Shown here: positions 41,904 through 51,900 of the stretch, one piece after another
Numbering within the stretch: the stretch's first letter is position 1
How the letters are laid out: the number at the start of each line of letters is the position of its first letter
Assembly (NCBI GenBank): GCA_934718135.1
Contig: CAKUZW010000004.1
Span: 62,001-126,000 of the forward strand
Length of the DNA stretch: 64,000 nucleotides
Origin: an uncultured Candidatus Melainabacteria bacterium
GTDB taxonomy: Bacteria; Cyanobacteriota; Vampirovibrionia; Gastranaerophilales; Gastranaerophilaceae
Direction: 5' to 3'
Translations under genes and position numbers: made by a program
Notes under the pieces: generated by a model
What the model saw: only the letters and a program-made list of their open reading frames with translations
Told to the model about the DNA's origin: nothing
Database searches by the model: none

Positions 41904-42976
41904 GAGTCCAATCCTAATAAAATAGGTTGTTTTGTAATCAATGATTTCCAGTATTCAAGATTTTTACCGTCTAAAATCATTGGAGTATCACCGCCGGCAG
42001 AAATTCTATGCTTGAAAAACATTTTATGAATATTTTCGACAGTTTTTGAGAAATCATACTTATTGTCTTCTGCCCTTGCAAAACAATTATTGATTTCCTC
42101 TTCTTTTATATCGAAGTTTTTAATCATGCGTGATATTTTATCTTTCATGTCTTTAGAAGCGGCTTCATCAAAATTACATTCCGGATGTGGTTCCGTTCTA
42201 AATAGTGATTTGTAATGGAATGGAAAAGCACGGTCAGTGGAACAAATAGTGACTGCTTTATAATCATTTTGCATCATTCGCTCTATCGCAATTTGGTGCA
42301 ACCTTGAACCGATACCTTCATATCTGTCATTGGCGTATGCTTCCATGTTCCCTGGAGTTAAGATTTTTCTTTCCGGATCTAATTGATATGTCCTATATCC
42401 GATATATTCTCTTTCTCCCTGTGCATTTTTGACGCACATGGTTATTTCTTCTACATTATTTTTAAGTTTATTAAGAATAACATAGGCTTCTACCGGTTCT
42501 TGTGTCTTTTTGTCAATAATTGTTGTTATCGGATTTCCGAATTCATCAACTCGTCTTGTTGGGTTGTATTTAGCCGAAAACAATTTATTCAAACTTTTTG
42601 GTTTAAGTTCTTCTATGCTTCGCGGTATTTTTAATTGTGCTGCTGCTTTTTGTTCCCAATCTTGAACTCTTTTTACGATATTTGTCCAAGATATGTCATT
42701 ACCGTAAAATGTCATGTTTGATTTTTGTAAAGTAAAATCTTCGCTACACGGGGTTATTGATACACATTTTCCTTTAATTGTATCTCTAAATTGGATATCT
42801 CCCAAGGCAATTTTTTTATCCGGATTTGTTACACTTGGTATAGCTCTTGAACCATAGTTTTTGTATCTTTTGTATAGGTCTAAAAAGTTTTCCCTACCAA
42901 GAAGTTCTCTAAATTCCTGCTTTTGCGGAACCATGCTCCGCAATATTTTTATAGTCGTGCCATAACTTAATTCCAT
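41900..42976 (-). CDS. Lineage-specific protein with GNAT-like domain
   Basis: 358 residues. Residues about 160-270 resemble a GNAT acetyltransferase: EAYVILNKL, ITMCVKN, YRTYQLDPERKILTP, then YEGIGSRLHQIAIERMMQNDYKAVTICS with the acetyl-CoA motif (YEGIGSRL), and FPFHYKSLF. The N-terminal 150 and C-terminal 90 residues are unlike anything recognised. It has the shared promoter pattern at 43004-43032 and AAGGGGAAAGG before the ATG. A substrate cannot be proposed. Confidence 0.75.
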   Translation of the reverse strand: MELSYGTTIKILRSMVPQKQEFRELLGRENFLDLYKRYKNYGSRAIPSVTNPDKKIALGDIQFRDTIKGKCVSITPCSEDFTLQKSNMTFYGNDISWTNIVKRVQDWEQKAAAQLKIPRSIEELKPKSLNKLFSAKYNPTRRVDEFGNPITTIIDKKTQEPVEAYVILNKLKNNVEEITMCVKNAQGEREYIGYRTYQLDPERKILTPGNMEAYANDRYEGIGSRLHQIAIERMMQNDYKAVTICSTDRAFPFHYKSLFRTEPHPECNFDEAASKDMKDKISRMIKNFDIKEEEINNCFARAEDNKYDFSKTVENIHKMFFKHRISAGGDTPMILDGKNLEYWKSLITKQPILLGLDS

Positions 42977-43003
42977 ATATTTTTCCTTTCCCCTTATATA
43001 TAT

Positions 43004-43032
43004 TATAAAGTTTTTTTGATAGGAAAAATTGC
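43004..43032 (-). promoter_or_regulatory. GCAA-N14-TTTATA promoter pattern
   Basis: Minus strand GCAATTTTT, 14 bases, TTTATA, then ATATATATAAGGGG, 28 bases before the ATG at 42976. Confidence 0.7.
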
Positions 43033-43052
43033 GTATAATTTGCTGGGATTTT

Positions 43053-43382
43053 TTATTGTTGTTTCTCTATTTCATTGCTATCTTTTATAATAAAAGGTCT
43101 AACGAATGCCCAAGTTCCATATAAAGATGCCAAAACTCCCGTGATATTCAATGGTTTTCCAATTTTTGGATGTTTATTCAGTAATGAACCTATTGTCATT
43201 AAACTTGTACCTGCCATAATTCCAAGATAACCTTTAAAAATAGTTCGCGGCACAATAACTGTATCATTCATATCCGCCGCATTTCTTGTCTTTTCATGAA
43301 ATTTACTTAAAAAATCAGATTTCTTCTTTTCGGTTTTATTATTTGAAGAAGTAAATGTTGGTGTGATTGCTCCTATTTTCAT
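43053..43382 (-). CDS. Small lineage-specific membrane protein with VPRT motif
   Basis: 109 residues from ATG 43382 (GGAG 9 bases upstream). N-terminus has TFTSS, an F-x-S variant of the F-x-G box. VIVPRTIFKGYLGIMAGTSLM (two parts around residue 50) recalls the VLPRTI and IIPRTF blocks of the large paralogues at 5446 and 7111. Two hydrophobic segments (about 50-66 and 80-97). It follows the next gene by 4 bp. Confidence 0.7.
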   Translation of the reverse strand: MKIGAITPTFTSSNNKTEKKKSDFLSKFHEKTRNAADMNDTVIVPRTIFKGYLGIMAGTSLMTIGSLLNKHPKIGKPLNITGVLASLYGTWAFVRPFIIKDSNEIEKQQ

Positions 43383-43386
43383 TTTA

Positions 43387-43827
43387 CTAAACTCCAAGAG
43401 CTTTGAATATTGCACGTCTTAGATTATGATTTACTCTTGTTACTCTGTCCAATTTAATTCTTCCACTCTCAATTAAAAATTCACGTGCTCCTCTTGTCCC
43501 ATTTTTGAACATTCCTTGGGCTTTGTCATTGTGGTATAAGTTATTAATTCTAATTCTAGCCATATCTATAAGCTTTTTAATATTTGGAAAAGACTTCATT
43601 TTATTTAAATTACGGTTATAAAAGGTTGGGAAGTTGTAACCATTGTTATGAATTTCTTTTTGGTAGGCAAGCATTCCTAGTGTCGGATGGAGTATTGTAT
43701 CTTTCAAGTGGGTTTCAAATGCTTTTGTATGGTGGACATCCGGAGCATAATATGTGTCAATAGACATCCTTGCCCTTTGTGCGTTTTCTCTTATTCTATT
43801 AATCATTGGATTTTCAATTAATCTCAT
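43387..43827 (-). CDS. Lineage-specific basic protein
   Basis: 146 residues, Arg/Asn/His-rich, predicted helical, no membrane segment. The ATG at 43827 is preceded by GGAG. The shared promoter pattern at 43858-43886 drives this gene and the 109-residue gene behind it. No family recognised. Confidence 0.65.
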   Translation of the reverse strand: MRLIENPMINRIRENAQRARMSIDTYYAPDVHHTKAFETHLKDTILHPTLGMLAYQKEIHNNGYNFPTFYNRNLNKMKSFPNIKKLIDMARIRINNLYHNDKAQGMFKNGTRGAREFLIESGRIKLDRVTRVNHNLRRAIFKALGV

Positions 43828-43857
43828 AGTTACTCCATATTCATAAATGACTTTTTC

Positions 43858-43886
43858 TTTATAAGTCTGAGCAAAATATTTTTTGC
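43858..43886 (-). promoter_or_regulatory. GCAA-N14-TATAAA promoter pattern
   Basis: Minus strand GCAAAAAAT, 14 bases, TATAAA, 30 bases before the ATG at 43827. It touches the stop of umuC. Confidence 0.6.
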
Positions 43887-45082
43887 TATTTATTTGGAAT
43901 TTCTTTTTTTATTGTTGTAAATCCTGTTTTTAGGATGTTTTTGCCAAATTTTCGTTCTAAATTGTCAAAACATTTTGTAAGTTTTTGTTTTTTTATATCT
44001 GTATCCACATTTGTGTATAGCGAAAGTTGCTCTGTACCTTGTTCTCCTATTTTATCTAAAATTACACCAGTGCTTCTATATATTGTATTTGGTGAATAAA
44101 TTTCTTTGAGAAGTTTTATTGCAATTTCAGATATCTCCAGTTCAAAATCTGTTGGAGAAAGCAAATCTTGTTTTGTATAGAAAACTCTAAAATCTTTTGT
44201 TCTTAGCATAACCCCGACCTGTAGGCATTTTGTTTCGTATTTGCGAAGTTTTCTGCAGGAGGTGTGAATGTGTTTATTCAATTCATTTTTTATAAAATTG
44301 AAATCATTTGTGAATATGCCAAAAGCTTTTGTATTTTGGATTGATTTTGGAATTCGTTCTTCATTTGTGACAGGTGAAACCATTTGACCTAAAAGTTCAT
44401 GACGCATTTCTATTCCATGAATTCCAATTCTTGAATCAATCCATTTGTCTGTTTTTTCAACAAGTTCTTTTGCTGTTAAAACCCCGTTCTTTTTCATTTT
44501 TTGAGTTAATCGTCTGCCAATTCCCCAAATTTCCTCTATTTGTGTATTTGTTAATTCTTTAGAAATCTTTCTTTTTCCAATCAGGTAAAGCCCGTCAGGT
44601 TTATTTTTGGCTTTGTCGGAGGCTAATTTTGACAGTGTTTTGGTTGAACTTACACCAATTGATACAGGAATATCGACTTCTGTTAGTATTCTTTGTCGTA
44701 GAAATTTTGCAAGTTTGTAGTAATTCTTTTTATAGAGTCTTGTGAGTCCGGTTAAATCAATAAAAGCTTCATCTATTGAATATATCTGTACATAAGGGCT
44801 GAAATCTTTGAGTATGGACATTACTTGATGTGATACCTCTTTATAATAATCGTGGTCTGCTGTTATATAAATTGCCTTTGAATGGTCGTTTTTTGCCATA
44901 AAATAAGGTTCACCCATTTTTACACCTATTTTCTTTGCTTCTTTAGAGCGAGAAATCACGCAGCCATCGTTGTTTGACAAAACACATACTGCTTTGCCTT
45001 TTAAATCCGGATTTCTTTTTTGTTCACAAGATACAAAAAACGAATCACAATCTACAAGTGCTATAACCCTTTGTTTTTCCAT
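43886..45082 (-). CDS. umuC: Y-family DNA polymerase, UmuC type
   Basis: 398 residues. Catalytic palm motifs ALVDCDSFFVSCEQKRNP (Asp 11) and YSIDEAFIDLTGL (Asp/Glu pair near 102-103), NNDGCVISRSKEAKKIGVKMGEPYF finger region, a helix-hairpin-helix IWGIGRRLTQKMKKNG, and the little-finger domain at the C-terminus. It is a translesion polymerase. No umuD gene lies next to it. A nested dyad (45081-45111) overlaps the start codon and could bind a repressor such as LexA. Confidence 0.93.
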   Translation of the reverse strand: MEKQRVIALVDCDSFFVSCEQKRNPDLKGKAVCVLSNNDGCVISRSKEAKKIGVKMGEPYFMAKNDHSKAIYITADHDYYKEVSHQVMSILKDFSPYVQIYSIDEAFIDLTGLTRLYKKNYYKLAKFLRQRILTEVDIPVSIGVSSTKTLSKLASDKAKNKPDGLYLIGKRKISKELTNTQIEEIWGIGRRLTQKMKKNGVLTAKELVEKTDKWIDSRIGIHGIEMRHELLGQMVSPVTNEERIPKSIQNTKAFGIFTNDFNFIKNELNKHIHTSCRKLRKYETKCLQVGVMLRTKDFRVFYTKQDLLSPTDFELEISEIAIKLLKEIYSPNTIYRSTGVILDKIGEQGTEQLSLYTNVDTDIKKQKLTKCFDNLERKFGKNILKTGFTTIKKEIPNK

Positions 45083-45111
45083 ACAATATTAGTATTTCTC
45101 ATACATTGTAT
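45081..45111. promoter_or_regulatory. Nested dyad over the umuC start
   Basis: Outer arms ATACAAT (45081-45087) and ATTGTAT (45105-45111); inner arms GTAT and ATAC (45092-45095 and 45101-45104). The position suggests repression of umuC. Confidence 0.5.
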
Positions 45112-45156
45112 TAAGTCAATTTTCGTTAAATCTTTGTAATAAAAGTATAGAATTTA

Positions 45157-45223
45157 GCAAAAAATTACTTGATGTTTTTTTACACATAGTATATTATTAG
45201 AACGTGAAAGTAGGTAGAAGTTT
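45157..45223 (+). promoter_or_regulatory. Promoter of the four-repeat GntR regulator
   Basis: TTGATG (45169-45174), 17-bp spacer, TATTAT (45192-45197). A GCAAAAAAT block sits at 45157 but no TTTATA-like box follows at the 14-base spacing, so the sigma-70 reading is preferred. Confidence 0.5.
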
Positions 45224-46393
45224 ATGAATACTCAAGAATCTAAGTACATGTTTCCTCAAAAATCAAATCTTGTAAAAATTGATATTTCAAATATAGATAT
45301 TGATTTGCCGGATTTGAAAAATATTTTTGAATCAAAATCTGTTGTTATTGCTAAGTGGCTAATGACGTGGCTTGACAATGATTTAGAAAACGGGAAAATT
45401 CAAATCAATAATATTTTGCCTTCAAAATCAGAATTTGCCTACCTTTTAGGGGTAAGTATCGGGACTATGCAAAATGCGTTTCGTTATATTGAAGATATGG
45501 GATATGTTGAATCAAAACAATGTATCGGGACTTTAGTTCGAAATTCAAAAGAAAAAACTTCTACAATCAGAAAATTAACTTCTAAAAGAGAATTGGCAGT
45601 TGAAGCTATTAAACGATATATTTTGACAGACGGTTTCAAAGTCGGTTCACAATTGCCATCATCAAGGACAATTGCGACAATTATCGGGTTTTCTTCTAAC
45701 ACAACTCGTCTTGCTCTTGAATATTTGGCTAACCATAAAATTGTTAAACACAAATTTAAAAATTCAAACGAATATGGTTGGGTTTTAGAAACTTTGGATT
45801 TTGATGTCAAAAATTCTAATCCGAAACAATCATCTGAAACTCTTGTAGATATGGTTGTAAAGGATTTAGAAGCTTATATTTCTAAAAATCTAAAAGTTGG
45901 GGATAAAATTCCTGCTCATTCTGTTTTATCAAAAGGATTGAAGGCTAGTGTTAAAACCGTTCATGATGCATTGAAAGTTTTGATAGATAGAGGTATTTTG
46001 CTTGCAAGGCGTGGCAGATACGGCACCTCAGTAATCAGACTTCCACAAAGTAATGATTATTCTCAAAAACCTGAAACTTCAATTTTTGCATCTGCCCAAG
46101 AAACTGCGTTTTATCATTATGAAAAAACGCAAAATCACTTGAAACGTATGATTGTTCAAAATTATGAAATAGGAGACAAATTACCTTCTATTATGGAATT
46201 ATCAAAGAGTTTGGATTTGAGCCCTAATACAATCAGAAAAGCATTTCACAATTTAGCAAAAGAAGGTTATTTGGTATTTTCAAGAGGCCGCTATGGCGGA
46301 ACTTTTGTTATTGATATTCCGGAAGTTGAAGCTCAAACCTTCAAATGGCTAGCTGTAAATCCTCAATATGCAAAAATGTATCAAGAAAATTAA
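45224..46393 (+). CDS. Regulator with four tandem GntR-type winged-helix domains
   Basis: 389 residues that divide into four similar units: about 41-107, 121-189, 207-274 and 299-366. Each has a helix ending in (V/I)G(D/S)xLPS or similar (ILPSKSEFAYLLGVS, QLPSSRTIATIIGFS, KIPAHSVLSKGLKAS, KLPSIMELSKSLDLS), a recognition helix with T-(V/T/M)-x-x-A-(L/F), and a wing (RGRYGTSV, RGRYGGTF in units 3 and 4). A normal GntR regulator has one such domain plus a ligand domain. No ligand domain is seen here. It may bind long or multiple sites. The ATG at 45224 is preceded by AGTAGG-type purines. Confidence 0.85.
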   Translation: MNTQESKYMFPQKSNLVKIDISNIDIDLPDLKNIFESKSVVIAKWLMTWLDNDLENGKIQINNILPSKSEFAYLLGVSIGTMQNAFRYIEDMGYVESKQCIGTLVRNSKEKTSTIRKLTSKRELAVEAIKRYILTDGFKVGSQLPSSRTIATIIGFSSNTTRLALEYLANHKIVKHKFKNSNEYGWVLETLDFDVKNSNPKQSSETLVDMVVKDLEAYISKNLKVGDKIPAHSVLSKGLKASVKTVHDALKVLIDRGILLARRGRYGTSVIRLPQSNDYSQKPETSIFASAQETAFYHYEKTQNHLKRMIVQNYEIGDKLPSIMELSKSLDLSPNTIRKAFHNLAKEGYLVFSRGRYGGTFVIDIPEVEAQTFKWLAVNPQYAKMYQEN

Positions 46394-47682
46394 TTATTTT
46401 TTAGTCTTTCGATATCTGTAATTAATTCTTGCGTATTTTGGCTTGGTTTGATTGAATAAGCCTGTTTTGCGTATGTTAAAGCTCGGTCATATTCCTGTTT
46501 GTTGTAATATATAACAGCACGATTGTAAGCAACCATGAATTGTTCATCTGTGGTTTGAACAAGTCTTTCTGCTGTGTTTAGAGCTTCTATTGCGGAGTCA
46601 AAATCTCCCATATCAACATAAACGGATGTGATATTTATGTAACCTGCTGCAAGATTTGGAAATTCTCGAATATATTTTTGGAATTCATTTAATTTTTGTT
46701 GTAGTCTTGCATCTGTGCTACCCATAATGAGTGGTGCATAGTAGAAATTCTCACTATGCAAACCTTTGACATTAGATACTGTTGGCTCAATTCTGTATAG
46801 TAATGCAAGAGTTTTTACATCTCTTGATGTTAAATATTGAAAATCTGAACGATAATAATCATACATATTTTTATTATTTTCGTTTGTTGAATACATCAAG
46901 TCTTCAGGATTGTCGCTATGTCCCATTATGCCTAGCGTATGTCCGATTTCATGTAGTGCTGTATTATAAACTTCTTTAGGTGTAAATAAATTTTTTCTTG
47001 GGTCTGTTCGATAGAATGTTAAATTCATTCGCTCCAAGACACCTTTAGAAGAAATTTGCGGTTCAGTGTAGGCTATAGCATATTTACAGCCTGCTTCCGT
47101 ACAAGAATTCTCCGGAATATCACTGAATTTGATTACAATATTTGCTTCTTTTTTATCATTTGTTAGAATAAATTTAACAAAATTTGTTCTAAGTGTCCAT
47201 TGATTTAGAGCTTTATCAATATTTTCTTTGTAATAAGTCGGTGCAGAGCTGATATTTTCATAATAAACTTTTAGCGGAAAAGATTTTATATCCCAACGGA
47301 TAATATCATTTCCTGAAACAGCATTAAAAATATAGTTATTTTCAACTCCTGCCAAAAGTTTATGGCGAAGTGATACAGCTTGAAATCTGGCGTATTTTTT
47401 TGCTTCGTCATCTATATTGGAATTACCGATTTCGTACAATTTTTTCTGAATAGAATATGTCGGTTCAGATTTTGCTAAGGCTAGAACATAGTAAAACCTT
47501 GTCAAAATATTTTTTGAATCAGAAAATAATGACTTTTCAAATACCGGAATTGACTGTTCATATTGTCCGGCATTATACATTTTTCGTGCTTTGTTATAGT
47601 AATATGATGCACTCAATGGTGATCTATATACCATATAGATTGCAAGCACAATAAATAATATAAAAAGTAAAACCTTACGCAT
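46390..47682 (-). CDS. Matrixin-like metalloprotease with TPR regions, last gene of the smc-scp operon
   Basis: 430 residues. An N-terminal membrane anchor (about 3-20), a TPR-like region (about 28-75), a metzincin domain (about 135-300) and a C-terminal TPR-like region (about 335-425). The zinc site reads HEIGHTLGIMGH (His 244, Glu 245, His 248, His 255), with one more residue than the HExxHxxGxxH consensus, a variant I believe is common in bacterial matrixin-like proteins. EDLMY supplies the Met-turn. The catalytic domain should face the periplasm. The start overlaps scpB by 8 bases, so it is coupled to chromosome-condensation genes. Whether this is functional or accidental is open. Confidence 0.85.
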   Translation of the reverse strand: MRKVLLFILFIVLAIYMVYRSPLSASYYYNKARKMYNAGQYEQSIPVFEKSLFSDSKNILTRFYYVLALAKSEPTYSIQKKLYEIGNSNIDDEAKKYARFQAVSLRHKLLAGVENNYIFNAVSGNDIIRWDIKSFPLKVYYENISSAPTYYKENIDKALNQWTLRTNFVKFILTNDKKEANIVIKFSDIPENSCTEAGCKYAIAYTEPQISSKGVLERMNLTFYRTDPRKNLFTPKEVYNTALHEIGHTLGIMGHSDNPEDLMYSTNENNKNMYDYYRSDFQYLTSRDVKTLALLYRIEPTVSNVKGLHSENFYYAPLIMGSTDARLQQKLNEFQKYIREFPNLAAGYINITSVYVDMGDFDSAIEALNTAERLVQTTDEQFMVAYNRAVIYYNKQEYDRALTYAKQAYSIKPSQNTQELITDIERLKNN

Positions 47683-48184
47683 TTTTCTTTTCCACCAAAT
47701 CCTGTTCCAATTTTTGAGCTAAGGCTCTGGTATCACCTTTAAGTTTAAAATATTCTGCAAATTTGGCGGTCGTTTTTATATTAATACTTCTTCCGTTTTT
47801 ATCTTTATGTTTGGAAACAAGACCTTTTTCGACCAATTCTGCAACATGTTCATACGCAGCAGAACGAAGTTTTACAAGTTCGGTTTGTCTAATAGGTTCT
47901 TTTAGAGCAATGACTAAAAGCGTTCTTAAAACAGCCGGTTTCAGGTCAATAGGACAAATCTTTTCAACAATATCAGAATAATCTTCTTTAACTTGCAATA
48001 TATAACCGTTTTCATCATCAATTTCTAATGCTCCATCACGTGATGCGTAATCCATGATAAGTTCTAAGAGAGCCTCTTCAATTTCTTCCGGTTCTTTGTC
48101 TAAATATGTTGCAATTTCTTCTAGTGTTAAAGCTTTAGCTGTTACAAAAAGCACCGCTTCTATTCTTGATTTAAGCTGTTGCAT
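47675..48184 (-). CDS. scpB: Segregation and condensation protein B
   Basis: 169 residues from ATG 48184 (GGTGG upstream; an in-frame GTG at 48196 is the alternative). Two winged-helix domains: LKSRIEAVLFVTAKALTLEEIA and the helix RTLLVIALKEPIRQTELVKLRS. It is a regulatory subunit of bacterial condensin with ScpA and SMC. Overlaps scpA by 14 bases. Confidence 0.93.
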   Translation of the reverse strand: MQQLKSRIEAVLFVTAKALTLEEIATYLDKEPEEIEEALLELIMDYASRDGALEIDDENGYILQVKEDYSDIVEKICPIDLKPAVLRTLLVIALKEPIRQTELVKLRSAAYEHVAELVEKGLVSKHKDKNGRSINIKTTAKFAEYFKLKGDTRALAQKLEQDLVEKKNA

Positions 48185-48995
48185 TTTCTCTACCACCTTT
48201 AACTACGTATAAATCAGAATAAAATTCTTTTTGTTCTAATTCGTAATCAGTATCTCTACACAAGAATAACAATGCAATATAAGCACTGATTTTATCCATA
48301 CCAAGCATTGTCAATTCTTTTAGTTCAATTTTTTCTTCTCTTGCAAAAATCTGTTCAAGATTATCTTTCAACTTCAATACGGCTTCTTCGATATATTCTT
48401 CATGAGCCATGGAAACAATTTCTTCCGGAGTCAATCTTGAATAATTTCTGACATGGCGTTTTGCTCTTTCATGAGCACTTTTCATTGAAGCTCTTTTTTC
48501 GAGTTTTTCGTAAAATTCCAATTGCTTAATCAAATCTTTCAATGTAACAACACGATTTCGATTAAGTCTGATACTTGTCCTTCTTTGGAGTGCTTCATCA
48601 AAACTTACAACGTTGCTTGTCGGTATAAATTCTTGATCTTCAGGATATTCAACAATAAAACCGTCATCATCATAAACTACATCATCTTGTTGCTCGTCTT
48701 GGAAATCTTCTAATGATAAACCCGCTAAAACATTTGACTGTAAACGACAAAGTATTGACGCAAAAAGAAGGGTTCTTGACGCCACTCTAAGGTTAAGTGA
48801 TTTTAGTTCAATCATCCTTTGAAGATATTTTTCTGTAACATCAAGAATATCAATGTTCCAAGGATCAATTTTCCCTTGTTTTGCCATATCAACAAGAATT
48901 CCGATACCGTCATTGGCATCAAATTCCCCAGTTTTACCATATATAGAAGATTCTAAATCTTCAGCATTTAAAAGATTGTTATTCATTTTCGTCAT
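48171..48995 (-). CDS. scpA: Segregation and condensation protein A
   Basis: 274 residues. Kleisin subunit bridging SMC heads. ILVDMAKQGKIDPWNIDILDVTEKYL (about 31-56, in two parts) and SRTLLFASILCRLQS are typical of ScpA, with the C-terminal winged-helix end FLCRDTDYELEQKEFYSDL. An internal ATG at 48986 has the better ribosome site. The ORF overlaps the SMC stop by 17 bases. Confidence 0.95.
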   Translation of the reverse strand: MTKMNNNLLNAEDLESSIYGKTGEFDANDGIGILVDMAKQGKIDPWNIDILDVTEKYLQRMIELKSLNLRVASRTLLFASILCRLQSNVLAGLSLEDFQDEQQDDVVYDDDGFIVEYPEDQEFIPTSNVVSFDEALQRRTSIRLNRNRVVTLKDLIKQLEFYEKLEKRASMKSAHERAKRHVRNYSRLTPEEIVSMAHEEYIEEAVLKLKDNLEQIFAREEKIELKELTMLGMDKISAYIALLFLCRDTDYELEQKEFYSDLYVVKGGRENATA

Positions 48996-51900
48996 CTCTT
49001 ATTTTAACTCCGGTAACTTTAGTTTTCCCTTTTTCTTTTTGGGTAACACCGATTGTTCTGTGTGCGGCCTCAATCATCGGACGTCTGTGGCTTACAACAA
49101 CAAATTGAGTATTTGCGGATTGCTTTTGAATCATATCAGCAATTCTTTCAACGTTCATTGTATCTAAACTTGCGTCAACTTCATCCAGTGCGTAAAACGG
49201 TGCAGGAAGATACTTTTGGATAGAAAATACTAAAGCTAAAGCTGTTAGTGCTTTCTCTCCGCCTGACAAAGCTCCAAGTTTGTTGTTTGTGATTTTATCT
49301 CTTGGTTTAGCTTCAATTGTCATGCCGGCAGATAGAGGATCTTTCTCATTTTCAAGGATTAATTTTCCTTCCCCTTCTGACAATTGGTGATAAATATCTT
49401 TAAAGTTTTCATTTATGGCTGTAAAGGTCGTCATAAATGCTTCTTTTTTCTGTTGTTCAAATCCGTTCATTTTGTCTAGAATTGATTGACGTTCGGTTGA
49501 TAATGTATTTATTTGAGTGTCAAGTTCTTCTTTTCTTGCGGCTTTTTCTTCATAAGAAACAATCGCACGCATATTAACATCACCCAATTCTTGCATTTTT
49601 TTATCAAGCCTTTGGATTTTAGCATTTAATTCATCAATCGAAATTTGAACAGGTTCCAGTTTATCAACTTCAACTCCGGAGTTTGACAAAACATCTGCGG
49701 CTTCTTTTAGTTGAGGTTCAAGTTCACGCCTTCTTGCTTTAAATGATTCGATTGATTCATTTATTCTATCAATATCAGAAGCTTTTACGGCACTATTTGT
49801 TTGTAATTCAACAAGACTCTTATGAATTTCTTCTTTTTGCTTCACAAGTTCTCCGATTTTTTCATCAATTACCGCAATTTTATCAGATAGGGTATTTAAT
49901 TGCTCCTCCAATTGAATTATTTCTGCTTTATAGGTCTCTTTATCTTTTTCTAAAGACTCATTATTCTTTGTTGTATTTTTAATGTCATCTTCTTTTGATG
50001 TAATCAATTGTTCATTGAATTTAATAGTGTTTTCAAATCCTTGGATTTCGCTATTAACGTTCATCAAATTCGTATTTAATCGTCTGATTTCATCTTCAAT
50101 CCCTTGAGTCTTTTCTTTTAAATCTTTCAGGTCTTTGTCGTTTAACAAGCTATCAAGTTCAGATAATTTATCTTGTGCTTGTTGAATACTTTCAGACAAC
50201 TCAACTCTTTTTAGTTCAATTTTATCTAACTCTTTATTTAAAACGTCAATTTTGGGTTCATTTTCTTCTACAAAAGTTTTTTTAGTTGCTAAAAGAGTTT
50301 GGCTGTTTTCAAATTGCGAATTCATATTAGACAATTCAAGTTTTGCTTTGGCATATTCTGTTGAAGATGCAGAATATGCAGTTCTGATTTTATCTAATTT
50401 TTCTTCGATTTCTCTTTTTTTGATAACTGCAGAATCATATTTCTTTTGTAATTCATCAAGTTTTGCTTTGGCTCTTTCCAAATCTTTATCATCATTTTGT
50501 CCAAATCCAAACATTGATTTTTTTACATAACCGCCTGTGATTGCGGATGATTTTTCATACAATTTACCGTCTAGTGTTACCATTCGGTATTTACCCATTA
50601 GAGGTTCTGCGGATTCCGCATCTTCGACAATCAAGGTATCTCCAACAGCGTAGAAAAACGCATCTAAATAAATATCATCAAAATCTACAAGATTTATTGC
50701 AAAGTCAATTACACCTCTATTTTTAGGTAATTGTAATCTTGTTGGTGCTTTTTTAATTTTATTCAAAGGAATAAATGTTGCACGCCCTGATCGTGATGAA
50801 TTAAGTAATTCCATTGCAACATAAGCTGCATGCGGATCATCTACTACAATGTGAGTTAATCTTCCTCCAAATGCTATATCCAGTGCTAAGTTAAATTCTT
50901 CATCTACTTTACCAAGTTGCATCAATGGAGCATGAACCCCTTCAAGATGAGCATTCATTACCGTATTGATTGGTAGAGTCGCACCTGCAGTAGATGACAT
51001 TGCTTTCTTTTGGGTTTCCATTTCGGTGAATTTTCTGTAAGCTGCTCTTGCATCATGATCGTAATCCTCAATAGCAGTCTTAATATCATCCAAATCTTTC
51101 ATTGTTTGGGTTTGGATTTCTTTTAATTCATCCATTTCTTTTTTTAAATCAGAAACTTGTAACTCTTTTAAAGACTTGTTATCTGCAAAATTAGCTCTAG
51201 CATTTTCAGCCTGCTCAATGAAAGCTTTCGCATCATCTATTTCTTTTTTTAATGTTTTTAATTCACTTTCTTTTGGTAAAGACTGTTTTAAAAGTTCATT
51301 ATCTTTATCTTTTAAGGAATCAAGATTTCTTGATACATCATTTCTTTCTTGAATATATTTGTCTGCTGTAGAACTTAGTCCTGAAATATCTTCAAGTTTC
51401 TTTGCAAGTTCTTCTTTTTTCTCTTTTAATTGAGTTTCTATAATTCCAACTTTGTCATGAGCTAATTTTATATTCAGTCTTTCATCTTCAATTTTCTTTT
51501 TGTAAGACTCAATTCCGTTTTTTGCATTTTCAATTGATTGCAATCCTTTATGAATTTGGGTATCAGAATAATCAATGGCATTTTTCTTTGTTTGAATTCT
51601 TGCACTCAAATCACTTTGAGCATCTTTTAATTTGTTACGCTCATCTTCGCCTTGTTCTTTTAATTTTGCTTCAAGTTCAGTGTATTTAGCATTGATTAGC
51701 TTAATTTTTTCATCAATATCTTTTTTGTTAATTTGTTCTTCTTTTAGTTTTTTATTAGCTTGTAAAATATTATCATGAGCGATTTCTAAGTTTCTTTTTA
51801 AATCAAAAAACTTAACCGTACTAACTTGTGATTCTAAACCTGTTTTTTCTTCTTGAAGTTTTTTATATTTAAGAGCAACTTCTCTTTCTGACTTTAGTTG

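Noticed and set aside
45157..45186. GCAAAAAAT upstream of the four-repeat GntR regulator as a tenth promoter copy
   Set aside because: The box 14 bases downstream reads TTACAC and a good sigma-70 promoter (TTGATG-17-TATTAT) overlaps it.
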